Assembly: GCA_018398765.1 (NCBI GenBank)
Contig: JAHBMJ010001812.1
Location: forward strand, 32,501-96,500
DNA length: 64,000 nt
Reading direction: 5' to 3'
Source: Chromera velia
Taxonomy: Eukaryota; Sar; Chromeraceae
Each line of letters opens with the position of its first letter. The first letter of the stretch is position 1. Shown here piece after piece: positions 25,103-53,174 of the stretch. The translations under genes were made by a program, and so were the position numbers. Under the pieces are notes generated by a model. The model saw only the letters and a list, made by a program, of their open reading frames with translations, ran no database searches and had not been told where the DNA came from.

Positions 25103-26015
25103 TCAGTTCAGAGCCTGGTTACTCGCCTGAAACTGGAGCTCTGCTGCCCGCGCTGCTGCCTCCCTATTCTCTTGCGCCTGTCTCTGCGCTGACAAGAACC
25201 TCTGACGGTCTGATGTGCTCATGTACTCTTGCCCCCTTTGCCCCCGAGTCCGTCCAGTGACAGAGGCGCCGGAACTCTGACGGGAGAGGGTCGGGCGGCC
25301 CGCCTGGAAGTCTACTGGCGTCCCTCTTCCCCCCGTGGCTGTGTCAGCAGTCGTGAGCGCCCCTGCCCCGGAGAGGCTTTGCTGGGGTCTGCGTCCGTGA
25401 GGAGGAGGCTGCACCCAATCATTCGATCATTTACTCATTCATGTATGTATGGGGATACATTTCACTCACGTCTTTTGTTTCAACCTTTTGTCCGAAGAAA
25501 TGCAAGCGTGGAGAGCTTGCCTGTTGGTTACCCTCGTTCCGTCAATGTGTTGGTCGATCGCCCTCAATTTTGTAAAAGCGATTTTTTGGGGGGAATAAAG
25601 ACAGATGAATGCACCACAAGAATGAAGACACAAAAGCAAAAAGGCTGATTGCGGGCAGAGGTCCTTTTCTTCTTCTTTACCGGGCTGACAGACTACACCA
25701 AAACCCACAAACAGAAGCCAGTCCGTAGAAGGGAACTTCCCTCCATAATGTTGGGAGGGCAGACAGGATTCAGGTGAACTCACGACCAACTGACCGCCTT
25801 TGGCCTATTCATGTGAAGCAGCTCAACCAGCGTATCATCGTTCCTTTGCCGCCCTGCTGCATCCTTTGCAAATTCCTGATCTAAGTTGAACGAGTCGGCA
25901 ATTTCTTCAGAGAAGCGGAGAAGCTCAGCCTTATCCTCTTTCGTCATTCCAGTCGCGGCCCCGTCCACCGAGCCATGTCTCGTGCTGTCGGCTGACCCGC
26001 GCCTGAGAATGCACC

Positions 26016-26047
<32 letters not shown>

Positions 26048-28785
26048 ACGAGAGAGAGCAAGTGAGAGAAAGAACAGAGGCCAGCCACTTCCAACATGCG
26101 TGGAAAAGGCAAATAAAACCGTTGATTCACCCCCTAAATGGGCAAGAAGGGCTGAGTTGTTCAGGAAACCCGCAAAGGAGAAGCCAAATAGAAAAACATA
26201 CAGACGGCTTGGTCTACGCAAACGAATCGCGAAGGCGATGCGTCAAGCAAGCGGAGTCTCAGGGAAGAAGGTGCCCGGCCTGTGAAGTGAGAAACCAAGA
26301 GTGCAAGCCACTACGACAGAGGCAGGAAGACAGACTATATCGTCTTTTCTTCACTTCACTTTTTCCAGGAAGACAGACGGAAGGAGGCACAGTCGGACAG
26401 TCCTCCTACCTTTTGTAACAGTTTCCACAGCAGCAACAGAGTTCGTAGCAGCACGCGAACGTTTTCACCGCATCGCCCACATGTCCGATCATTTGCGACC
26501 GTTGACTCGCTGCTTCCTCCTCTGCTTTCGTTCCAGGTCTCTGGATGATCTTTTTGTTCACCGCCGTTTGGAACATCACGAACGAAGAGATGGCGGTGAG
26601 CATCAGCAGAAGGGCCACGCCCAGGAGGGCGACTTTGGTGATCCACCCCTCCACAACGCACAGGGCAGTCACGAACAGGCCGCACACATACAGGGACGAC
26701 ACACAGCCGTTGTAGAGGAACCCCCACACAGTTGGGGGGGCGTTGTGATCTCCGACCGAGAAGGCCTCATCCTTCCCTGCAGGCAGGCAGGCAGGCAGGC
26801 GCACATACAGCGGGGAAGGGTGAATTCAGAAAAGGGAAGAAAGAACCCAAAAGGACAAATGGAGAGAGAGAGAGAGTTGCAAAGAGCATCAGGACCAAGA
26901 GAACCTTTGGTTTGGAGATGTTCCCCTCCAGCACACGCCAAGTACAGGCTGGACGAAACCGGAAGTTCCATCACCCCAGTCAGTATGCACAGTACAGTCC
27001 CCAACCATGTGTGCGCCCCTGAGCAACATACCTGCAGTTTTGAAGAACTGCAAGAGCGTGGACTGCCAGTCGTAATTCATAACCAACATAATCGTCGTCA
27101 CCTGCAGAAAGTTAGCCCAGCAGCAACAAAACAGAAGCTTGTTTACAGAAGTGCACAGACAGGTTGGCTTTCGGACAAACTTTTAAAAATACGCTCAATC
27201 CCTCCTCCAAGAATCAGAAAGAACAGAGGATGAACGGGTCTAGACCCCTCGCACTAAAGCATCAAGGGGGTAGCCCGCCCCCTCATGCGGGATCCAGGCG
27301 AGTGAAAGAAGAGGGATCCTGGTGGCGTTCATGAAGGTTGAGAGCTACGAGACGAATCCGAAAGAGGCAGGCCACCCAGGCAGAAAGGTCGTGGGAGTAA
27401 ACAGGGAGATGATGAATCAATTAGACAGGCCGGCTGGCGGTGGGTTCTTCTCTAGTGTTTTCATCTCTTTTTTAGTCACAAACTGGCTGGCAGGCAAGAC
27501 AGACGGCAAGACAGACACAGTGGATTTCGCCCTTTCCCCTTTCTTCCAATTCGTGCAGATAAACAAATTGTGTATTCACAAAACAAAACGAACAAGCCAG
27601 CAACCCACCAACGAACTAACGAACCAAACAAGCAAGCAAGCAACGAACCAAAGTCAACTCAAACACCCACCCACCAGGATCTGGATCACGGAGTAGCATG
27701 CGAGGAGGAGGACCAGCGTATCGTTGTTGAACATAAAGTAGAAGGTCACCGACAGGACCGTCTGGGGGATGTCCTCCATGAACCTCGCAGCAACCAAGTA
27801 GGACCAGTATACCTGAAGGGATTCTCACTCACGCACACGCACACGCACACGCATATCAGCATCCACACAGATGAACACGTGGATGCCGAGACCGCTTGCC
27901 ACCCTCTATTTTCACCTCAACAGCTGCTCCTCAGCAAAAAAGGGCCCCCCACACAAAAATCCAAAAGACAAGAAGGGGAGTCACACAACCAAGAGTACAC
28001 AAATGCACCCGCACGAAAGAAGAAAGGCGGAAGAAGGAGGGACAGAACAATTGTTTCTCTCTCTGATACGTCACTCACAGTCCCCCCTTCCGCTTCGCCG
28101 TCGCCTGTTCCAATTTTGTTGGGGGTCTCCCTCCTCCCCTCGCCCTTCTTCCAATTTCAATGGGACCCCCGGACTCAGAAACCGTCCCGTCCACCCCCCT
28201 GCATCTAATTAGCTCCTTACCTTCTCCACTGTTTTGATGGTCACTTTGTTGACCTTCCAGATCTTCGAGAAGGTGACCACTGGTCTGAAGATGGATAGAT
28301 CCTTCTTGTCGACGATGTACGACACAAAGAAGTGAGCGCGGTTCCAGTAGAGGATCTGCAGGGAAGCAGGCAGGCAGGCAGACGGGGAGTTAGAAGGCAG
28401 GAAGGAAGGAAGAATGAAAGGACGGGGAAAAATACAGCTGGCTGACTTCCAAATGGAAATTTAACACTGCCAAAGACTGACACGGCGACTGGAGTAGGCC
28501 CAGGGAGAGACACCCACACTGACAGAGAGAGCGACTGAGAGCATCTGAAATATTGAGAGACAGACTGTATGCTTCTACTTCTCTCCTTTCCTTTACGCAC
28601 GCAAAAAACAAAAAGGAAGAAACGCCGAACGACAAAGGAACAGCACGACCAAGCAGACAACTTGGGCAGGGGGCCCGAATGGTGAGAGTGAAGCCCCCCC
28701 TGCCTCGACTGAGACGGACGGACTATGATGGAGAGACAGACAGACTATATGTTTCTTTTTCTCCCTCTTTTTCTTCATGAAAATA

Positions 28786-28818
<33 letters not shown>

Positions 28819-30054
28819 TAGATAGCTAGATAGATAAACAGAGAACAGATACAAATGACAGGGGAAGAAGAAAGCAACAGAGAGGCTACTCGAAAGTACT
28901 GGGAGCAGCTTCTGTGCAATCAAAAAAGACGGACAGCATAGACAGCGAGACAGGTGTAAAGAGAGAGCCGAACGAGACACAACAGGACGAGTGAAAGCTG
29001 TGCGTGGGACCATGGAAGAGAGAGTGCACAAAGAGAAAGACAGAGAGACAGAAAGAGCAGGAGAAAACTAAATAGCGACCTGAGAAATAAATGCGATTGC
29101 GACGTCCCATATGAGAAGCGTGTAGAGAACTTTCTTATTGCCATTGACGTTACTCTGGTGTTTGACTTCTTTGTCGACAATGGAATAGATGAGTCGAATG
29201 CACAGCGTCGTATCTCCGACGAAGTCAACGTGCTCGAAGAATTCGTTCATCGTCATCCACACCTGAGACAGGAAAGCAGGCGGGCACATGTTTGTCTTTT
29301 AGAGTGTCAATTCGTATGCTCATTCAGAGAAAGTCCTCAGAGAGCTCCTCTGTGGTGGCCCAGATCTCCAGTGGCAGAACGAATGACGACAGGTCAGTTG
29401 GGCTTTCTCTGTTTCGATTGAATATTCGAGAACAGGAACATGCAAAAAAAAGCCAACAAAGGAATGGGCACACGGTGAGAACACCCACAGTAGAGGAGCA
29501 TGCACTTCACAATACTTCCTCGTGCCCGATCGTCTGAAAGGGTCAAGACAAGAACAAGGGGACCAGCAAGGACGAGAAAATAAAAGTGGCAGCGGCCTGC
29601 ATGGGAGCAGCAGATCCAACCATGCAGGCAGGAGAGAAAGTGTCTTGTAAGACACAAAAGGAAAAAAGACGAAAGACGAGAGAGACTGAAAGGGAAAAGA
29701 AAACTTTACGACCTCCTCGTCTGATGACCCACTCCCAGACTCCTCCCTAGCACAACACAAACGTGGTCGAAAGAAAAAAGTAAAAACCTCACTGCCTGCC
29801 CTCTCCTCTGCTGACCCTCAGACTGTTGTCTGAAGCCCGGTTGTAGTGAAGGAAGTCATTGCTGCATGCCATCATGAGATCAGGGCACACAAATAAGTCC
29901 CGCGTCGTGCAAAAAAAAAAAAAAGAGGAAGACTGCCCAGTGATGGATGGGCCATGCAAATCCTCCAATCACCCATGGATTGAGTCAGAAGAAACACAGA
30001 AATAAATACATATAGAAAGAAAGAAAGCAAGAAATAAATAGAGGGAGAGAGAGA

Positions 30055-30098
<44 letters not shown>

Positions 30099-30116
30099 GA
30101 GAGACAGAGAGACAGA

Positions 30117-30152
<36 letters not shown>

Positions 30153-31119
30153 AGCAGACAACATGGCAGAGCCGGAAAGAAGACTTCAATGAACGGAGCG
30201 GGGTGCCATGAAGCCTGCCAGGAGGGTAAACGAAAAAGAAGAAGATGCTCTCAACGCATCGAATGGAATCGTTCACTTTCTTCCAAGCAGTGAAGAAAAC
30301 CCTTGCTCAGCCTCCCTTCCGCATTTCTCTCTTTTTTTCTTTTTGGGGAACCACCGCGTGTCTGTCTGCCAACCGCCTATCGAAGAGAGACAGGGGGAGG
30401 AGACGGAGAGCTTCTCAGTGAAAGAGTCTGATGTTCTCGAAGTCTTCCAAACTCAGCAGAAGATCATGCCTCAAACCTATTCAAATTTTTTCTCAAACCC
30501 TTTTCTCTCTTTCACTCTCTTTGTCTGTCTGTCTGACTGACAGCATTTTCATCCAGGTGACTGGTTCCCTGATTTCCTGTTGGTTTTTCGCGTCGATGTA
30601 GATTCTGTTGGCCTCTCTTTCTCTCCTCAGTCTCTCCTCTGCAAGGTCCTTGTTCGTGTTTTGGTCCTGTGCCTCTGCCTGTTGTTCCACGCCAGTAGCA
30701 AAACCCGGCTGTTCGGGACCCCCTCCAAAGACCTGCGTCTCTCTTCTCTCAATCCCGTGCGTGAACCTCCCGTCCTCCACGTGCCCCCCCGTCTCATCGG
30801 GATCCTGAACAACTTCATCCATGCCAACCACAGTCTGGCGCATCGACATGCGGGGGTTGGGTGAAGTGTGCGCGTCCAGTTCTCCTGCGTTCGGAAAGCC
30901 CTCGTCTCCCGGTTGCATTGCAACAGTGGACATTCCTCGCGGAGGCATGCCGGGGCCTAGGGTGGGGGATTCAGAAGCACGGTTGCTTCCTCCCCTGCCT
31001 CGCCCCGGAGGATGCTGTACAAGTGGCTCATCCTCCACAGACGAGGACCGAAACTGAGACAACATTCCTGAAAACCAAGAAGTTCTCGGAGGTTCTTGTG
31101 CGTTTGCATCTACTGACAT
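25103..31119 (-). CDS. Multi-pass membrane protein with disordered ends, unknown family
   Basis: Exons read from the ATG at 31119: 31119-30542, 29861-29816, 29746-29713, 29533-29472, 29262-29080, 28355-28221, 27812-27675, 27101-27032, 26776-26410, 26002-25795 and 25408-25103 (TGA). All phases agree, giving 708 residues. The donor at 29472 is the weakest. Residues 1-190 are disordered and polar. The middle holds about five hydrophobic segments, for example TLLIWDVAIAFISQILYW, TLVLLLACYSVIQILV and VALLGVALLLMLTAISSFVMF. A motif FMEDIPQTVL inside a membrane-like segment recalls the EDIPQ-type motif of XK-related proteins, but overall similarity is not evident. A Cys cluster, CYELCCCCGNCYK, follows the last membrane segment and could be acylated. 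The tail is Arg/Gln/Ala-rich. Function unknown; transporter or scramblase-like roles are speculation. Confidence 0.72.
26777..26801. repeat. (GCAG)n array at a 3' splice site
   Basis: GCAG repeated about six times, read on the minus strand as CTGC units ending in the acceptor CAG that precedes the exon at 26776. The array duplicates the acceptor consensus, so alternative splice positions 4 nt apart exist in principle. Confidence 0.8.
28786..28836. repeat. (CAGA)n and (TAGA)n array
   Basis: About eight CAGA units followed by TAGA/TAGC units in a long intron of the minus-strand membrane-protein gene. No coding content. Confidence 0.85.
30041..30153. repeat. Long imperfect (GA)n array
   Basis: More than 100 nt of GA repeats with regular CAGA interruptions in the first intron of the minus-strand membrane-protein gene. 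The Leu/Ser-rich frames on the other strand are artefacts of this repeat. Confidence 0.9.
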
Positions 31120-47284
<16,165 letters not shown>

Positions 47285-47499
47285 CTGTCCACGTGCATGA
47301 GTGATAGATTGAATGTGTAAAGTAGCATGTAGTAGTATCGATGACGTCATGGGAAATTGAGGCAGAGTGATCTGAGTAGATCTGAGTCCCAGTCAAACAT
47401 ACTGAGCTGTTGACTCCTTGTTGCTTGGTATAATTCAAAAATGTGTTTATGTCCGGGTCTATCTTGGCGCCTCTCTCTCTGTCTCTTATGCATCAAAAA

Positions 47500-48136
47500 C
47501 TAGATGATGAGTCTAGATCAAAAATTTGATCGTAATTAATCGTAGTCCCATCACTTAAAAAAAAAATCGTAATATTCTAATTCTGAGCAATATTTTCTTG
47601 GAGTATGAATATATTTAGTAATAATTGATGTTTAAATTTCATCATTGACTGAGATTGATTAGAACATGTGATATAAACTGTATTTTCAATTAGTAAAATA
47701 TTGACTGTTTTATGTATACAGATGCTAGTACTAATCTGTAATATAATAACGACTCCGCGTGCGGCCTACACCTACTAGTAGTATATCTACACCCTATGAC
47801 AGTGCTCCCAAAAATTATATGGTAAAAATTGATATATCGTTAACAGCTAGGTTGGCACATGCAGGATTCGTTATCAATTTTTGATATACTATTCAAAATT
47901 GATTGATTGATTCCGCACTCGGCCTTCCTGTTGTGTTCATCTGTTGACGTCCATTTCTATATATATATTTTTAAACTTGAAACCATGCAGAAAGAGTTAG
48001 AAGCTCAAACTCATAACGCTTTAAAGTCAACTCTAGAGTCAACCATAGGAATCTTTTAACATGCGCTTAATATAAGCTTCTATAACTCTTTATATATAGT
48101 TTTTATGGTTGTCTAGATGGTTGTTGAAAAAAAAAG

Positions 48137-48167
<31 letters not shown>

Positions 48168-48270
48168 CTTGAAAGCATTCAATTAGGCGTCTAGCTAGGC
48201 ATTCAATGTATTCAAATCGCAGAGCTAGCTTACTCCGATTTCTGACATACGATTGAAAGAGCTTCAAGGA
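47500..48270. other. AT-rich island C in a tail-to-tail junction
   Basis: About 770 nt of AT-rich DNA between the stops of the anoctamin and methyltransferase genes. It contains GATTGATTGATTCCGCACTC followed by GGCCTTCCTG (from about 47902), a counterpart of the block in island B. A related phrase, ACTCCGCGTGCGGCC, lies near 47751. The phrase GACAGTGCTC near 47798 also occurs in island B. A CA/TA array sits at about 48137-48168. No reading frame is supported. Confidence 0.75.
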
Positions 48271-48279
48271 ATCGATCGA

Positions 48280-51200
48280 TCATTGATGAAGCCATACAAG
48301 AGCTTTCACTATGAAAACCTCCAAATTTTCTGGATGGACCACATCAAACGGACCGCTAGGTCGTTCTTTCTCTAGCAAACTTTCATTAATAACTCTCCCC
48401 TCCACCTGCGCACACCTTGGAGGCTCCCGCAACAATTCTGCTGGCACACAGACGGGACCTTCTGGAACAACCCGCGAAGTTTCGTCATCGCAGGCGGCTT
48501 TCTCTTTTCCTCTCTCTACCCTGAGAGCTCCGCTTTCCTCCTCCTCCGCCCCCCCTGGCCCCTGTTCCTCTCGGACCCTCCAGAAGAGCTCGGAGGGAAC
48601 AAAAGGAAGCTTTCGAACCTTCAGAGACGAACCCCCAAGCGCAGAGAGCCGTTGGATGAAAGAACTAATTCCTGAAAAGAGAAAGGGGGCAAGGATGAAG
48701 TCCTGAGAAGAGCCAGGTTCTCGTCTGCATTCACTGTGTCCTGACTGACTCAGCAGACACATGTCGTCATGGATTTTCTTCATACTCACAGAAACTGATT
48801 GACCGAGGCAGTTAGTCTCTGCGTCCCTGCCTGCCCCTCCTGCCTCCACTGCTAGACTGCATGCCTCCCCACCTACCTGCCTGTCTGCAAGACTGACTGC
48901 CTGCCGCCCTACCCGACCAAATACTCGTCTGTCTGACCGCCTGGATGTCTATCTGCCTTCTTTGCCGAATGAATGCCTGACTGATTGAATTCTCCAGTCC
49001 TGCGGTGTGCTTGACTGATGACTGACTGAGTGACTGGTCATACAACCTGCTGACTGACCGTCATTGTTGCGACGTTCTACAGCAACGACAGCGATCCCCC
49101 CCCCTGAATTTCCCCCTCCCCTGCTTGATTGAGGCCCCCTGAAAGACACCAAATGATTCCTAATCTCCTCCTCCTCCGCCTCAGACAGACATTCCACAGC
49201 AAGTGGCAGGGAGTCGCTGCTGCTCGACGGACGGTCGTCTTCCTTGTTTTGACTTGGGACCGCTCGTTTCTCCCGAGTTCTCTCTCCATCGTCCAAGTCT
49301 TCCTCTGAGGGCATGCCCGGTTCATCTCCCTCCTTTCTTCCTACTCTTTCCTGATTTGCCCTGCCCGGAAGAGAGCCCTCTCCTTCTTCTCTTTCGCCTC
49401 TACTGGGAACACCCAGCAAGACCAAGATTGTTTCTATCAGGGCAGTCCAGCTCTGACCGTAAAGCGGCTCATACACACAGTCGCAACAAATGATCAAATC
49501 GACTCCGGATTCCAAGATGACTTCACTATCCTGAGATTCCATTCCCTCTGCAGCTGTGTCGAGCTGAACGTCGTCTTCAAACGGCCACTCCTTCAATAGA
49601 GTGCCTGCTGCCTCAGAAGACCAAGAAAGCTCTCTGGAGACACAGGAAAACTTCGATAAAGGACTTTTTGGAGCTGCCCCGACCTTCGACTGTTTCTCCA
49701 GCATCGTCTCCGGTCTATTTCCCTCAACGTTCCGATGAAGCAGACTCTGGAGCTCCGCGGTGTCCGTCAACACCGTCTGGGCACCCAGGTGGGCAGCCAG
49801 CATTCCTGGGAACCCCCTGCAGACACCATGCATGCATCGCGAAGGGAAAAAAGAGTCATGCAAGTAGAAAGACTCGTCGTTCATGCATACACAGAAAGTA
49901 AGGGCGTCAATCAATTATGAAGACCAAGAGCTCGGCTGATTTCCTGCCTATTATGCGTCTGTCCGGCTGTCTGCCCTCCCGCCACGCGCGCGTCTATCTG
50001 GCAAAACTCTGGACAAGCTTTCATAGCTTTCTTTTGTCCGCATTCGAAGTGCATGCATGCATGCATGCATGTCCACTAGACGAATTCTCCCTTCTAGGTC
50101 TCTTGATTCCTCAGCAGTTTTTTTAATGTCCCGAGAGCCCCACGCTGATTGACCCACGCACTCTTACTAGAGAAAGAAAGAAAGGAAGGATGCCGTGCAA
50201 AAAAACTCACACTCCGCATCCAAGTTCAACGCAACGGATGCCCTTGAAGGGCGCAAACCCCTCAAGAGAGCCTCCCCCCTCAGAGCCGCATGCACCACTC
50301 TGAGCTGCCCACCGGACCAGCAAGCGGGCAGTCAGCAAGGCGGCATCCCATATCCTGCTCCCGGCCCTGCACGCGATTGGTTAATCGACATGGGACGAAA
50401 GGCACGAAAGTGAAATTCGTAAATTCATGGAGAAAAGTGAAAGAAGGTTGAACAAAAACATCCAGAGAGAAAGCTATCAAAGGACAGACTGTAGCCTTCT
50501 CTTCACCCTCCTTACCTCGAAAAGAAAAGGAGATTACATCATGCCGCACTCCGACCTGTCTGTCACTCGACCCTCTTTCACCCCACCCGCAAGCAATGTA
50601 AAATTAAACTGCATGCGTCGAATTTCAACACATACAACGCAACCATACTCAAACACGCTCCATCCATCCTACACCAAGCCTACGGAAGTGAAAAGTTTGG
50701 TGGGTGCACGTGTGCCTAGGGGGTCAGAATAGAAACAGATACCGAGAAGGAAAAAAGGGAAGGAAGACGAAGGAAGGAACGGACATCAGGTTCATGAAGC
50801 AGGTCGCCAACACCCTGCGGAAATGCAAAAAGACAAAGACAAGCACACAAACAGACTATGTCGTTTCTTCTTCTCTTCTTCTATCTTCTGTTTTCTTCTT
50901 CCTTCCTTTGTCACTTTGTGTGAGGGTAGCTGTGAAGTCTTCTGCCTCGTCTCACACATAAGAAAACATAGAGACAGCAACAACGGCAAGGACACAGGAA
51001 GGCAGGAAGCATTGTGCAAGAAGGAGAGGATGGGCAGTATGCAAAAAGAAAAGGATGGGCATTGAGCAAGGAGGAAAGAAAGCGGCGCGGGAGGGGCTGC
51101 AAAGCAGAGAAACACACCGTATGAAAAGAGGGATTGGGACAGACGTAAAACGGAGAAAGAAATATTAGGGGGCAGCAGATAGATGGTTACGCCGGCAGCC

Positions 51201-51401
51201 CGGCAGGCTGACACGTGGGCAGGCAGGCAGGAACACAAATTGTCACTAAAGGGCGCATGCTGAGAATAGGTAGACTCCGACATCGGGCGAGAACATGAAT
51301 ACAAGTGCATGGATTGAGGGTCCACAGGCTGACGCAATTCTTATCAGAAAGACCAACCAAGAAGCTCCGTGGAAGAGGGGAGCGATGTCATCGGCGTCCA
51401 T
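48280..51401 (-). CDS. METTL21-type protein methyltransferase (Methyltransf_16 family)
   Basis: SAM-dependent methyltransferase, probably acting on protein lysines. Exons read from the ATG at 51401: 51401-51358, 50366-50211, 49816-49059 and 48671-48280 (TGA). Phases agree and give 449 residues. GSRIWDAALLTARLL precedes motif I, CVELGCGVGFPGMLAAHLGA (about 58-77). Then come VLTD, a polar loop NVEGN, ELSW, and the family's D-x-V-Y motif in IICCDCVYEPLYG (about 175-187). The late strand AVVAVERRNNDG is interrupted from the core by an acidic, Ser-rich insertion of about 100 residues. The C-terminal exon adds a Glu-rich segment with ELFWRVREE. These features fit METTL21/FAM86-like enzymes, which usually have 220-330 residues. 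The substrate cannot be told; eEF1A, eEF2 and chaperones are substrates of relatives. The first exon is the least certain. Confidence 0.8.
50050..50072. repeat. (TGCA)n array in methyltransferase intron
   Basis: Five tandem TGCA units giving repeated TGCATGC. It lies within an intron of the methyltransferase gene rather than in a promoter spacer. Confidence 0.8.
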
Positions 51402-52644
51402 CAGAAGGTGGAAGGACAGGGAAAGGGGAGGGGCCCTTCTCCCAAAACGGCATTCGACTTGATTGCTCTCCTGCAACCGACGCCAAGAATTGCGCATCAT
51501 TCAAGCATGCATACGACGGTCATCTTCCGTTCCTGGCTGTCTCGACATGTCACTCGATCGCCAAATCCACAAGGCCTGTCTGTAAACTTAATTGCGATCT
51601 GGCATTTGAGGCTGACGAACACAACCCCTGGGGGGATCCGTTGGTCTCATTCCAGCCACATTGAATGCATCAAGGCCCACTGAACCACATGAACAGGACA
51701 AACAGACCTCGCAAATTACTCGATCTCCAGATGACACGAACTTTCGGACGACAATCAACTCTCCCCTTTCCCCTGCTCCATGATGATGCGTGTCTCCAAA
51801 CTTCTCTCGGTGTGAGGCGGAGGTCATGGTGAGAGCGGCTGCAAAAGAAGAAGTACGCGACGGTTTCAAACTTCAGAGTCGGAGACGGCTGACCCGACAT
51901 CTCAGAACACCTTCCATTCCGATCTTCGGTGTGACAATGAGATGCAGCTGGCCACAGGACGCGCTCATCTGCCTGATGCAGATCGGATTTTCTCCTACGT
52001 TCATGATCTTCGACATGTAGACGGGCTGGAATGGGCAAAAGGACGCTTTGGCTTTTGGATGGCTTTTGGCGATCTAGCTCGGAGGTCGACGCGTGCATGA
52101 TTTTGCCTGTAGCAGCGCGATGCAGCGCGCGCGCATAACGCAGAACTTCCAAGCTTGGAGACGCCTCGAGTGATGAGTCGAATCGCGCGGTTCTCCAAAA
52201 AAGGAGTTGCTTCAAGAAAACTTCTGATCGTGCTCCGCTTGCAGGTGGTATGACTGGTCGTGTTCGTGCACCCCCTTTCGCATATATGTGTGTGAATGTG
52301 TCAAGGTGGCCGTAGTACGTGCATGTCACCGCGGGAACAGTAGCTCTTATTGCAGCTTGGTGCGTGAGAGAGGAGTGAGCATTATTCAGTGAAACCGTGT
52401 CCGCCAGGAGTGTTTGATTTTCTGGTTGGCGAGGGAGGTGGACGCCGGTTGTTTATACAGACTGTCCCCTGGCGTTTCGTGGTTTTGACACACTGAACGG
52501 AACATCATAATCTTGAACTGCGATCTGTAGTGAACGTCTTTATCCATTCAGAGGTGAGTAATGCCGACACTGGTTGGTTCATTTCCCCCCTCTGTTTCCG
52601 TCTCTCCTAACTCTCCTGCCTTTGTCCGATTCATCTCAGTGCAG
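51402..52644 (+). promoter_or_regulatory. Head-to-head spacer and probable 5' untranslated exon
   Basis: This spacer separates the methyltransferase gene from the plus-strand gene whose ATG is at 52660. TGCATGC occurs at 51505-51512 (as GCATGCAT), and a GCGCGCGCATAACGC stretch lies near 52127. Ahead of the plus-strand gene, TTCAGAG followed by GTGAGT at 52554 is a consensus donor, and TCTCAGTGCAG at 52634-52644 a consensus acceptor. A 5' untranslated exon ending at 52553 is therefore likely. A 219-codon open frame on the minus strand (51670-52329) has no recognisable features and was not called. Confidence 0.45.
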
Positions 52645-52659
52645 ACTACCCGGAAGAAA

Positions 52660-53136
52660 ATGCAGAGGGAGGAGCACATCCCTGCATCACAGATGAGTGG
52701 TCAGTCAGCGTTTTTTTAGGGCTTTCCCGTTGATCTGCAGCCCTTTGCTGAGGAGACTTCGGGGCCCCGGAGATGGATGGAGTGCCTGAGTTTTCGCACA
52801 TGAGTCTTCTGCACTTTCCAAAAGGCATGAGTTGCTGTGGCACGTCCTGCATCTTCTCTTGAGGCTCGAATGCTTGTCTTTCTTGAATCTGCAGATTCGG
52901 GTGAGGTGATGAGACGGTCGGTATCGGACCCCGAAATCATTCGATGGAACGGCACGGAGGATGTTGACGAGCAGGAGGAGGAAGAAGTAGAAGCGGTTCG
53001 TGGCGTACGAAGGACAAATTTGCATGTGAGGGATTCCGATTCTGACCCTGGCTTGGCTGTCAGCGATGACGGACGGGTGAGTGGATAGATTATTTTTGGA
53101 CCATGTCACTGATTTCTCTCTCTCTCTCTCTCTCCC

Positions 53137-53174
<38 letters not shown>

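Noticed and set aside
30041-30153. Leu/Ser-rich membrane-like peptides
   Set aside because: Translation of a (GA)n array in an intron.
51670-52329. A 219-codon open frame on the minus strand
   Set aside because: No domain, no splice context and atypical composition. It lies in the head-to-head spacer between the methyltransferase gene and the low-complexity gene, and is probably chance.
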